64,000 bases of DNA. Source: Actinomadura rayongensis (GTDB lineage Bacteria; Actinomycetota; Actinomycetes; Streptosporangiales; Streptosporangiaceae). Positions 42,200 through 49,715 of this stretch are shown piece by piece (within the stretch, counting starts at the first letter, position 1; each line of letters begins with the position of its first letter). The stretch covers positions 744,001 through 808,000 of the forward strand of contig NZ_WUTW01000001.1 of assembly GCF_009831215.1 (NCBI RefSeq). Direction: 5' to 3'. Both the position numbers and the translations under genes were made by a program. The notes beneath the pieces are model-generated. The model searched no databases, was not told the DNA's origin, and saw only the letters and a list, made by a program, of their open reading frames with translations.

Positions 42200-42230
42200 T
42201 CCGCTGCTCTGCCAATTGAGCTAACGGCGC
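42158..42230 (-). tRNA. tRNA-Lys (anticodon CTT)
   Basis: 73 nt on the minus strand. Acceptor stem GCGCCGT pairs with ACGGCGC, discriminator A. The D arm (TAGCTCAATTGGCAGAGCA), anticodon stem GCGGA/TCCGC with loop CTCTTAA, and TPsiC arm GGGGTTCAAGTCCC are regular. CCA is not encoded. The element enters at its 3' half and restores it. Confidence 0.97.
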
Positions 42231-42693
42231 ATGCCGAGGGGGTCTGTGACCGGCCTGTCGGCTGTTCCAGGGTACCAGGCGGGTCGGGGTGCTTGTGGGG
42301 GTCGGGGGGCTCGTGGGGGGTGGGGGCGGGGGTTCGGGGTCGTGGGCGGGGGTTCTGGGGGTTTGGGGTGATGGGTTTTGTTGGGGGTGTGTTATCGGTC
42401 GGGCTGGAGGTGGGTTTTTCGTTCGTGTCCCTTTTTCGGTGGTTGTTTTTGGCTCTTTACAGTTTCGTGGGGCGGGCTTAGCGTGGGCGGACGTCCGGCG
42501 CGGGGAATGGGCGCGGCGGGTGGGGATGTCCGGCGGTGTGCTGGAAGGGGAGGTTGGTCATGGGGGCGGCCGTCGTCCGCGGTGCGGGTCGGTTCGGCGG
42601 GTCGGCGGGTGGGGTCGTCCGGCCCTGCCGAGGTGAGGGGACAGGCCGCTGACCTCGGACGTTCCGGATCTCCCGGCCTCGCTGCGGCACATC
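42231..42693. other. G/T-rich non-coding tract
   Basis: The plus strand from about 42280 to 42460 is nearly free of A and C, with many runs of 4-6 G. It can form G-quadruplexes. No gene is supported; the tRNA promoter lies near its left end on the minus strand. Confidence 0.5.
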
Positions 42694-43587
42694 GTGGACG
42701 AGCGCGGACGCGACACGGGCTTCGCCTTCGTCCGGGAGCCCGTGCGCGCTGAGCACCGCACCGTGTACCGGGCGCTCGCCGCTCGGCATCGTATGATCGG
42801 GCTCTGTAGTTGTGGTCCCTTTCCGCTTTATCATGAGGGGTTTCGGGATATCTGGGGCGGCGCGCGCAGTGCTCCGGAGGACGGGTGGCGCAGCGATTTC
42901 GTCGCGGTCTGCGCGGCGTGGTGTCACTGTTTCCGGGAGCCCGGGCGGTTTCTTCCGCCGGATCGTCCGCGATTGCTGTTCAGCAATTCCGACTTCACCG
43001 ATGTCGACCGCGTCCGCGCGGCGGGGCTGCCGGACGGGCCGCCGGGCAAGCGCTGGGACGTCCTCTACGTCTGCCGGCCCGGCCGCCGCGCCGCCCTCGC
43101 CAAGGACTGGGACCTGGCCAGGGCGTGCCTGCGCAGGCTGTGCGCCGAGCTGGGGCTGCGCGTCCTCGTCGTGGGGCGTTTCGACGCGCCCGACCTGCCG
43201 GGACTCGAGGTGAAGGACGCGGTCGCGTGGGCGGACTACCTCGGGCTGGTCGCGCGGTCGCGGATGGTGCTGATCCCGCACCGGCTCGACGCGTCGCCGC
43301 GCGCGCTGCCGGAGGCGCTGGCGCTGGACGTTCCCGTCCTCGTCCGGGACGACCTGCTCGGCGGCTGGAAGTACGTCGCCCCGGCCACCGGCGCGTTCTT
43401 CACCGACGACGGCGACGTCGGTGACACGGCGGCGCGGCTGCTCGGGCAGGACGTCGCCCCGGCGGCCTGGCTCGCCGCGCACTACGGGCGCGAGCGCGCC
43501 GAGCGGCGGCTGGCGGACTTCCTGCGCACGCTCGACGCGGACCTGCCCCACGAGCGCGTAAGCATCGCGGGACGGATCAGCCCATGA
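42694..43587 (+). CDS. Glycosyltransferase-like protein
   Basis: 297 residues from the GTG at 42694; the true start may be slightly upstream. The C-terminal half (WDVLYVCRPGRRAALAKDWD, LGLRVLVVGRFDAPDLPGLE, SRMVLIPHRLDASPRALPEAL) resembles the nucleotide-binding half of GT-B glycosyltransferases, with PRALPEALALDVPVLV as the donor-binding loop. Acceptor unknown. First gene of a three-gene operon with ATGA/GTGA overlaps. Confidence 0.72.
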   Translation: MDERGRDTGFAFVREPVRAEHRTVYRALAARHRMIGLCSCGPFPLYHEGFRDIWGGARSAPEDGWRSDFVAVCAAWCHCFREPGRFLPPDRPRLLFSNSDFTDVDRVRAAGLPDGPPGKRWDVLYVCRPGRRAALAKDWDLARACLRRLCAELGLRVLVVGRFDAPDLPGLEVKDAVAWADYLGLVARSRMVLIPHRLDASPRALPEALALDVPVLVRDDLLGGWKYVAPATGAFFTDDGDVGDTAARLLGQDVAPAAWLAAHYGRERAERRLADFLRTLDADLPHERVSIAGRISP

Positions 43588-44714
43588 CCACCGATCTCGG
43601 GCTCCTGCTCGCCAACCCCGCCTGCCCGGCCGGGCTGCTCGCCAAGGCCGCGCACGGCGGGCCGCGGTCGCGGACGGCCGCGGCGGCGCATCCCCGGGCC
43701 GTCCCATGGCTGCGCGGCCTCGCCCTCGATCCCGATCCCGGTGTCCGGGCGGCCGTCGCGGGCAACCGCGCCTGCGACCACGCCACGCTCCGCGCGCTCG
43801 CCGCGGACACCGATCCGCAGGTCCGCGCCGCCGTCGCGCGGCGGATCCCGCCGGGGCACGCGCGCCTCGCCGAGGATCCCGTGGCGGCGGTCCGCGCGGC
43901 GGCGGCCGTCAACCCCGTGCTCTGCCTCGACCTGCTGGACGATCACGACCGCGCCGTCCGCGACGCCGCGTTGCAGCACCCCGACTGCCCGCCCGGACGG
44001 CTCACCGCAAGTCCGGACGACGACCTGTGGACAAGGGTCGCTGTCGCGGCCCATCCGGCGACGCCGTCCCTGGTCCGCGCCGCGCTGGCCGACGACCCCG
44101 CCGCCGAGGTCCGCACGGCCGTCGCCCGCAACCCCGCGACCGCCGGGCCCGTCCTCGCGCTGCTCGCCGGGGACCCCGAGGCCGCCGCGACGGCGCTGCG
44201 CAACCCGGCCTTCCCGGCGGCGCGGCGCGCGCGGTTCGCGGCGGGCGCCGACCGCGACCGGCGCGTCGCCATCGCCCGCAACCCGGCCTGCCAGCCGCGG
44301 CTGCTCGCGCTGTTCGCCGTGGACGCCGACGCGTCCGTCCGCACCGCCGCCGCGGGCCATCCCCGCACGCCCGCGCCCGCGCTGACGGCCCTCGCCGACG
44401 ATCCGGACGAAGCGGTCGTCGCGGCGGCGGCCCGCAACCCCGGCGCGCCCGCCGGCCTGCTGCGCGCCCTCGCCCGGCGCGGCCGGCGCCGGGCCGTCGC
44501 GTGGAACCCGGCCTGCCCCGCCGCGCTGCTCGCCGACCTCGCCGAGAACGACGACGACCGCGTCCGCGAGGCCGTCGCCCGGCATCCGCGCACGCCCGCC
44601 GCGACGCGCCGGACGCTGGCCGGCGACCCGTCCCGCGCCGTCCGCGACGCCCTGGCCCTGGCCTGCCCGGACCCGGCCGTCCTCGGCCGGCTCGCGCGGG
44701 GGGCGGTCTGGTGA
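43584..44714 (+). CDS. Leucine-rich-repeat-variant / HEAT-like repeat protein
   Basis: 376 residues made almost wholly of about 13-15 repeats of roughly 24 residues of the type VRxAVARNPATPxxLLxxLADDP. This is the LRV/HEAT pattern, forming an alpha solenoid for protein binding. No signal or membrane segment. It is coupled at both ends by 4-bp overlaps to glycosyltransferase-type genes, so it may scaffold or regulate them. Confidence 0.82.
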   Translation: MTTDLGLLLANPACPAGLLAKAAHGGPRSRTAAAAHPRAVPWLRGLALDPDPGVRAAVAGNRACDHATLRALAADTDPQVRAAVARRIPPGHARLAEDPVAAVRAAAAVNPVLCLDLLDDHDRAVRDAALQHPDCPPGRLTASPDDDLWTRVAVAAHPATPSLVRAALADDPAAEVRTAVARNPATAGPVLALLAGDPEAAATALRNPAFPAARRARFAAGADRDRRVAIARNPACQPRLLALFAVDADASVRTAAAGHPRTPAPALTALADDPDEAVVAAAARNPGAPAGLLRALARRGRRRAVAWNPACPAALLADLAENDDDRVREAVARHPRTPAATRRTLAGDPSRAVRDALALACPDPAVLGRLARGAVW

Positions 44715-45460
44715 TCGAGCACTCCCGCCGGACGTGGCGGATCCCGCGCCCGCGCGGCGAGTCGGCGGCCCGCGCCGAGCGCGCCGGGCGGCGCCGTCCG
44801 TCCCGGCTGCGCGGCGACGCGGCGGGCCTGCTGATCCTCGCCAAGAGCCCGCAGCCCGGACGCGTCAAGACCCTGCTCTGCCCGCCCTGCACCCCGGCCG
44901 AGGCGTCCGCGCTCGCCGAGGCGATGCTGGTCGACACGCTGCGCGCGGCGCGGGCGGCAAGGCCCGCGTGGGCGTGCCTGGTGCTGGACGGTCCGCCCGG
45001 CCCGTGGCTGCCCGCCGGGATGGACGTCGTCCCGCAGCGCGGCGGCGGGCTCGGCGAGCGGCTGGAGGGCGCGTTCGCCGACGCCGGGACGCCCGCGCTG
45101 CTCATCGTCTGCGACACGCCGCAGGTCACCCCGGCGCTGCTCGGCGCGTCCCTCGCCGCGCTCGCGACGGCCGACGCGGTGCTCGGCCCGGCCGACGACG
45201 GCGGCTACTGGGCGATCGGGCTGCGGCGGCACGTCCCCGGCGTGTGCGCGGGCGTGCCGATGAGCCGCGCGTCCACGCTCCTGTCGCAGCGCCGCCGCCT
45301 CACCGCGCTCGGCCTGACGGTCGCGGACCTGCCCGCGCTGCGCGATGTGGACCGCATGGACGACGCCCGCGCCGTCGCCCGCACCGCCCCCGCCACCCGG
45401 TTCGCGACCGCGCTCGGCGAGGTGGAGCAGGCCATCGAGTCCCGCCGGACGGGCCGCTGA
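44711..45460 (+). CDS. DUF2064 / TIGR04282-type glycosyltransferase
   Basis: 249 residues, GTG start overlapping the previous stop. AGLLILAKSPQPGRVKTLL is the nucleotide-binding N-terminus; GLGERLEGAFADAG, IVCDTPQVTPALL and LGPADDGGYWAIGL follow the family closely. Relatives act in arsenosugar synthesis or unknown glycosylations; no arsenic gene is visible here, so the product is open. Its first 38 residues are an Arg-rich extension. Confidence 0.85.
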   Translation: MIEHSRRTWRIPRPRGESAARAERAGRRRPSRLRGDAAGLLILAKSPQPGRVKTLLCPPCTPAEASALAEAMLVDTLRAARAARPAWACLVLDGPPGPWLPAGMDVVPQRGGGLGERLEGAFADAGTPALLIVCDTPQVTPALLGASLAALATADAVLGPADDGGYWAIGLRRHVPGVCAGVPMSRASTLLSQRRRLTALGLTVADLPALRDVDRMDDARAVARTAPATRFATALGEVEQAIESRRTGR

Positions 45461-45464
45461 TCGG

Positions 45465-46673
45465 TCAGAGCGGGATCGGTTCGCGCAGCTCCTCGACGGG
45501 GTGCGGTCCTTCGGTCAGGTCGCGGTACTCGCCGCCGAACTCCTCGCGGTGCTCGTCGATGACGCGTTCGCTCGGCGGCTTGCGTCCGCCCATGACGGCG
45601 TCCTGCATCCGCTCGAACCGTTCGTGCGCCTCCTGGACGTAGCCCGCACCGATCGTGGTGAGGTCGACCTGCGTGGCGAGCAGGTGCCGGAGGTAGTCCT
45701 TGTTCGGCTCGAACGTCACCGGCTTCGGCATCTCCAGGGCGACGACGCTTTCGGGGTCGCGTCCGTCGTACTGCCGCATGAGGTCGCACGCGATGTGCAG
45801 GTGCGCCAGTTCCATGTCGAGGTGCAGTTCCCAGAGCGCCTTCACCCGGGGATCGGTCTCGGTCTCCATGAACGAGTGGTACAGGTAGCACTCGTTGTAC
45901 TCGTGGTTGACGAGCCGTTCCCACCACGTCTCGCCGGGGTCGATGAGCGAGCCGTAATGCGTGACGTGCTCCTCCTCGATCATCGCGATCTCCTGGTAGA
46001 GCTGCCGCGCGATCGGCTCCATGTAGAGGGGGCCGGTGTTCATGTAGAAGTTCATCGTCTGCTGTTCGGACGCGACCAGCGTCAGCGCGTGCAGTTTCGA
46101 CACGAACTCGGCGGTGTTCCGGTCGTACGGGTCGCGGACGTTGTCGGCGGGGTGCCGGTGCTCGACCAGCGCGGGACGTCCGGGCATGACCTCGGTGAGC
46201 CCGCCGAGAATCTTCTCCGCCCGCCGGTGCTCGATCATTTCGTACAGGTTGGAGTACCGGTACAGGTGGTCGAAGTCCTCCAGCACGCCGAATTCGTACG
46301 CCTGCCTGAGATAGGGGTCGGGCTCCATCCGCGCGATCCAGGCGGTGAGGTCCACCGCGACCTGCTCATAGGAGATCGTCGTCTCCAGCACCGACGCCTG
46401 GCCCGGCAGCAGCCAGTTGACCGCCTTCTGCTGCTGTTGCTCGACGTACCGCACTTCGGCGAGCTTCCGCTTGACGTCCATGTCCGGGCAGAACCGGGAG
46501 AGCTGGTGGCTGAACAGGACGGCCTCGACCTCGATCCCGTTCATCGTGATGATCCGGCACTTGGTGTACGGATCGGTCGTGTCGGGGTCGACGGGCCGGA
46601 CGTCCAGCTCCGACCAGTTCCGCACCTGGCGGTCGAGCGGGATGCCGCGGTGTTCGAGCGGATTGAAGCTCAT
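45465..46673 (-). CDS. Ferritin-like di-iron protein
   Basis: 402 residues from the ATG at 46673, with AAAGGA upstream. The helical core carries Glu/His pairs typical of di-iron four-helix bundles: YMEPIARQLYQEIAMIEEEHVTH and LWELHLDMELAHLHIACDLM. The C-terminus is extended and acidic. Not a classic ferritin or ribonucleotide reductase; perhaps an oxidase or iron-storage protein. Divergent from a hemerythrin gene, which also binds two irons. Confidence 0.65.
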   Translation of the reverse strand: MSFNPLEHRGIPLDRQVRNWSELDVRPVDPDTTDPYTKCRIITMNGIEVEAVLFSHQLSRFCPDMDVKRKLAEVRYVEQQQQKAVNWLLPGQASVLETTISYEQVAVDLTAWIARMEPDPYLRQAYEFGVLEDFDHLYRYSNLYEMIEHRRAEKILGGLTEVMPGRPALVEHRHPADNVRDPYDRNTAEFVSKLHALTLVASEQQTMNFYMNTGPLYMEPIARQLYQEIAMIEEEHVTHYGSLIDPGETWWERLVNHEYNECYLYHSFMETETDPRVKALWELHLDMELAHLHIACDLMRQYDGRDPESVVALEMPKPVTFEPNKDYLRHLLATQVDLTTIGAGYVQEAHERFERMQDAVMGGRKPPSERVIDEHREEFGGEYRDLTEGPHPVEELREPIPL

Positions 46674-46750
46674 GGTCGTCCTTTCGGTCGCGTCGGCCGC
46701 GCCTACCCGGGCGCCCGAATGCGAACCTTCGTGCGGGGTAGGCGGCGGGC

Positions 46751-47320
46751 ATGAAATCCACCGCAACGGAAGCGCCGGAGACCGGCGACGTCATCGACCT
46801 GCTGAAGCAGCAGCACGGGCAGATCCGGGACCTTTTCACGCAGGTGGCGGAGCGGGAGGGGGACGAGCGCAAAGCCGCGTTCGAGCGGCTGGTCCGGCTG
46901 CTCGCCGTCCATGAGACGGCCGAGGAGGAGATCGTCCATCCGCTGGCCCGGCGGTCGCTGCGCGGCGGCGACGGCATCGTGGACGACCGGCTGGCCGAGG
47001 AGCGCGCGGCCAAGGAAATGCTCGCCGACCTGGACGGCATGGACGTCGGCGACCCGTCCTTCCTCCCGAAACTGGACGAGCTGCGGATCGCCGTCCTGAC
47101 CCACGCCCGCGCCGAGGAGCGTTACGAGTTCGACCGGCTGGGCGCCGAATTCACCCCCGAGCAGCGCCGCTCGCTGGCGTCGGCGGTCGCGATGGCCGAG
47201 GCGACCGCGCCGACGCACCCGCACCCCGGGGTCGAGAGCGCCAAGAAGAACCTGCTCCTGGGTCCGCCGACGGCGATGATCGACCGCATTCGGGACATCA
47301 TCCAGGGGCGCGCCAAATAA
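46751..47320 (+). CDS. Hemerythrin-domain protein
   Basis: 189 residues. The hemerythrin/HHE pattern is clear: DVIDLLKQQHGQIRDLF, LLAVHETAEEEIVHPLA and LTHARAEERYEFDRL give the His/Glu ligands for a di-iron site. Such proteins sense or bind oxygen or NO, or handle iron stress. A C-terminal tail of 60 residues is not recognised. Divergent from the ferritin-like gene; a bidirectional terminator follows. Confidence 0.9.
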   Translation: MKSTATEAPETGDVIDLLKQQHGQIRDLFTQVAEREGDERKAAFERLVRLLAVHETAEEEIVHPLARRSLRGGDGIVDDRLAEERAAKEMLADLDGMDVGDPSFLPKLDELRIAVLTHARAEERYEFDRLGAEFTPEQRRSLASAVAMAEATAPTHPHPGVESAKKNLLLGPPTAMIDRIRDIIQGRAK

Positions 47321-47327
47321 CAAGGCG

Positions 47328-47358
47328 ACGGCCCGGTGCGAAGAACGCACCGGGCCGT
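47328..47358. terminator. Bidirectional terminator
   Basis: ACGGCCCGGTGCG (47328-47340), AAGAA loop, CGCACCGGGCCGT (47346-47358); perfect 13-bp stem between two converging genes. Confidence 0.88.
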
Positions 47359-47366
47359 TCCGCGGA

Positions 47367-47795
47367 TCACTTCGAGCGGGCCTTGGCGGTCTGCCGCCGG
47401 TTGGCCTTCTCGATCGCCCTGACCAGTTCCTGCTTGCTCATGGACGACCGTCCGGGCACGTCCAGCTTCTTCGCGATGTCGTACAGGTGCTCCTTGGAGG
47501 CGTTCATGTCGACGCCCTGCGCGTCATCGCGCCGCGTCGTCCGGCCGCCCGCCGACTGGGGATCGGACGGGCCCTTCGCGCCCCCGGCCTTCGGCTGCCA
47601 ATGGTCGCCGACCTTCTCGTGCGTGTGCTTCAACGCCCCGTACGCGACACGGTTGGCGCGCTGGCCCTCGCCGTACTCGGAAACGGCCGAGTCGTGCGCC
47701 TTGGCGAACGTCCGCTGCGCCTTGTCGTCGGACCGCTGGATGGTCGAGGGCAGCTCGCTCTTCTTGACCTTGCCGTCGCGCGTCGTCATGGGCAT
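47367..47795 (-). CDS. ChaB-like protein with Rho-N/SAP-like C-terminus
   Basis: 142 residues from the ATG at 47795, with AAAGGAG eight bases upstream. The N-terminal ChaB domain reads SELPSTIQRSDDKAQRTFAK and YGEGQRANRVAYGALK. The C-terminus (KEHLYDIAKKLDVPGRSSMS, KQELVRAIEKAN) resembles the Rho N-terminal/SAP helix pair that binds nucleic acid. Common in actinomycetes, usually tied to stress; exact role unknown. Confidence 0.8.
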   Translation of the reverse strand: MPMTTRDGKVKKSELPSTIQRSDDKAQRTFAKAHDSAVSEYGEGQRANRVAYGALKHTHEKVGDHWQPKAGGAKGPSDPQSAGGRTTRRDDAQGVDMNASKEHLYDIAKKLDVPGRSSMSKQELVRAIEKANRRQTAKARSK

Positions 47796-47808
47796 CGGTG
47801 CGCTCCTT

Positions 47809-48840
47809 TCAGTCGCCTTCTTCGCCACTACCCGGCGCACGGCGGGAAAACATCCGCTCCCGCTGCGGGACGACCGTGTACTTCGGGTCGTCCGCCGACG
47901 CCAGGCCCGCGTAGAACACGCCGAACCGGGTGCAGGCGGACGCGGCGAGCAGGGCGGCGCCGCTGGCGACGGCCGCGGTCCGGCTCCGTCCGCCGAGCGC
48001 CGCGCCGCCGACGGCTCCGGCGACCGACAACACCTTCGCGGCCCGCAGGAGACGGCCCGCCCGGCCCTTCTTGTACGGCTCGGCGACCATGCCGAGACGG
48101 CGTTCCATCAGCGTCATCGCGGCCGTCTCGACCGCCGTGCCGAGCAGCGCGGCCGTCCGGACCGGCGCGGTCTCGGCGGGCGGCGCGGCGGCGAGCGCGA
48201 GCCCGGACGCGGCCACCAGCGCCGATCCGGCGAACACGAACGGCATCTCGCGGTACCCGTCGTGCCAGGCCGGGACGGCGGTGTTGGCAGCGAGGACGGC
48301 CGTGTACGTCGCGAGGGCCGGGCCGAGCAGCGCCGCCCCGACGGTCGCGGACCGGCCGAGGCGCGGGAACAGGCCGGTGACGTCCAGGACGGCCGCCGCG
48401 CCCGCCGCAGGCCCGTACGCACCGAGCAGCCAGGAACCGACGCTCATCGGTGAGGTCGGGCGCAGGACGCGGAGCATGTTGTAGAAGCGTTCCGGACGGC
48501 CGAGGTCGTGGATCAGCGCGGCGGCCGATCCGGCGACGGCGACGGTCGAGGAGATCTTCAGCGCGCGGGCGGCGGCGGGCCGTCCGGTGAAATGCGCTCC
48601 GGCGGCGAGCACGGACCCGGCGCCGGCGAGGCCGCCGAGGAAGAAGTAGCCCGCGATGTCCCGGGCCTCCCAGGTGGGACGGTTGATGATCGGTTTGCCG
48701 TAGTACGAGGTGAACTCGGCGTCCGGGACCATCGGCCGCTCGCCCCGGCGCTTGCGGCGTCGCAGGCCCGCGCCAACCCGCGCGTCCCGGCCCGGACGTT
48801 CGCCCCGGATGCCCTGCTTGGTGACGTCGGACGTGCTCAC
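47809..48840 (-). CDS. nrfD: NrfD/PsrC-type membrane anchor subunit
   Basis: 343 residues, GTG start overlapping the previous stop (GTGA). About eight membrane helices; DIAGYFFLGGLAGAGSVLAA and HDLGRPERFYNMLRVLRPTSPMSVGSW are the NrfD signature. It is the quinone-reactive or structural membrane subunit for the iron-sulfur and formate dehydrogenase subunits encoded just upstream, in place of the cytochrome b gamma subunit of enteric FDH-N. Confidence 0.9.
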   Translation of the reverse strand: MSTSDVTKQGIRGERPGRDARVGAGLRRRKRRGERPMVPDAEFTSYYGKPIINRPTWEARDIAGYFFLGGLAGAGSVLAAGAHFTGRPAAARALKISSTVAVAGSAAALIHDLGRPERFYNMLRVLRPTSPMSVGSWLLGAYGPAAGAAAVLDVTGLFPRLGRSATVGAALLGPALATYTAVLAANTAVPAWHDGYREMPFVFAGSALVAASGLALAAAPPAETAPVRTAALLGTAVETAAMTLMERRLGMVAEPYKKGRAGRLLRAAKVLSVAGAVGGAALGGRSRTAAVASGAALLAASACTRFGVFYAGLASADDPKYTVVPQRERMFSRRAPGSGEEGD

Positions 48841-49715
48841 CGGCGGCCTCCCGTCCGGCCGTGCGCGGCGAAGACGGCCGCGAGCCCGCCGAGCAGCGCG
48901 GCGGCGGCGACCCCGGCGTGCCGCCACATCGCGGGCAGGTCGCGGGTCGTGACGACGGGGTCCGGTGGCAGGCCGTAGACCTCGGGCTCGTCCAGGAGCA
49001 AGAAGAACGCGCCGTCGCCGCCGACGCCGTCGTCCGGATCGTCCCCGTACAGGCGCGCGTCGTCCACGCCGATCTCGTGCAGCGTCTCGACGCGGGCGGC
49101 GGCGCGCTCGCGCAGTTCGTCCAGCGGGCCGTACTGGATGGAGTCGGTGGGGCATGCCTTCGCGCACGCCGGTTCCTGGCCCGCACCGATCCGGTCGTAA
49201 CAGAGCGTGCACTTCCAGACGCGCCCGTCCTCCTTGCGCTGGTCGATGACGCCGTACGGGCAGGCGGGGACGCAATATCCGCAGCCGTTGCACACGTCCT
49301 CCTGCACGACCACCGTGCCGAACTCGGTGCGGAACAGCGCGCCGGTCGGGCAGACGTCCAGGCACGCGGCGTGCGTGCAGTGCTTGCACACGTCCGACGC
49401 CATCAGCCAGCGCAGGTCGCCGCGCTCGCCCGCCTCGGCGTTCCCGACGGGCTTGCGCTGCTCGATGAACGCGACGTGCCGCCAGGTGTCCGCGCTGAGG
49501 CCCTGCGTGTTGTCGTAGGACATGCCGGTGAGTTCGAGGCCGTCCTCCGGAACGGCGTTCCACTCCTTGCAGGCCACCTCGCACGCCTTGCAGCCGATGC
49601 ACACCGACGTGTCGGTGAAGAAGCCCATCCGGGGCGGGTGGTCGCGGTGGCCCGCGTCCCCGGCCGGGTCGGGCTCGGCGCCGGCGAGCAGGTTGCGTCC
49701 GATCAGCGAGGTCAT
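48837..49715 (-). CDS. fdhB: Formate dehydrogenase iron-sulfur (beta) subunit
   Basis: 292 residues. Four 4Fe-4S motifs: CIGCKACEVACKEWN, CKHCTHAACLDVCPTG, CNGCGYCVPACPYG and CTLCYDR-to-CAKACPTD. A C-terminal hydrophobic helix (AGVAAAALLGGLAAVFAA) would anchor it. It carries electrons from the molybdenum subunit to the membrane. It overlaps its neighbours by 4 bp on both sides, so the subunits are made together. Confidence 0.93.
   Translation of the reverse strand: MTSLIGRNLLAGAEPDPAGDAGHRDHPPRMGFFTDTSVCIGCKACEVACKEWNAVPEDGLELTGMSYDNTQGLSADTWRHVAFIEQRKPVGNAEAGERGDLRWLMASDVCKHCTHAACLDVCPTGALFRTEFGTVVVQEDVCNGCGYCVPACPYGVIDQRKEDGRVWKCTLCYDRIGAGQEPACAKACPTDSIQYGPLDELRERAAARVETLHEIGVDDARLYGDDPDDGVGGDGAFFLLLDEPEVYGLPPDPVVTTRDLPAMWRHAGVAAAALLGGLAAVFAAHGRTGGRR

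Noticed and set aside
42289..42752. Gly/Val/Trp-rich small open frames after the tRNA.
   Set aside because: They translate the G/T-rich tract and show no protein-like composition.
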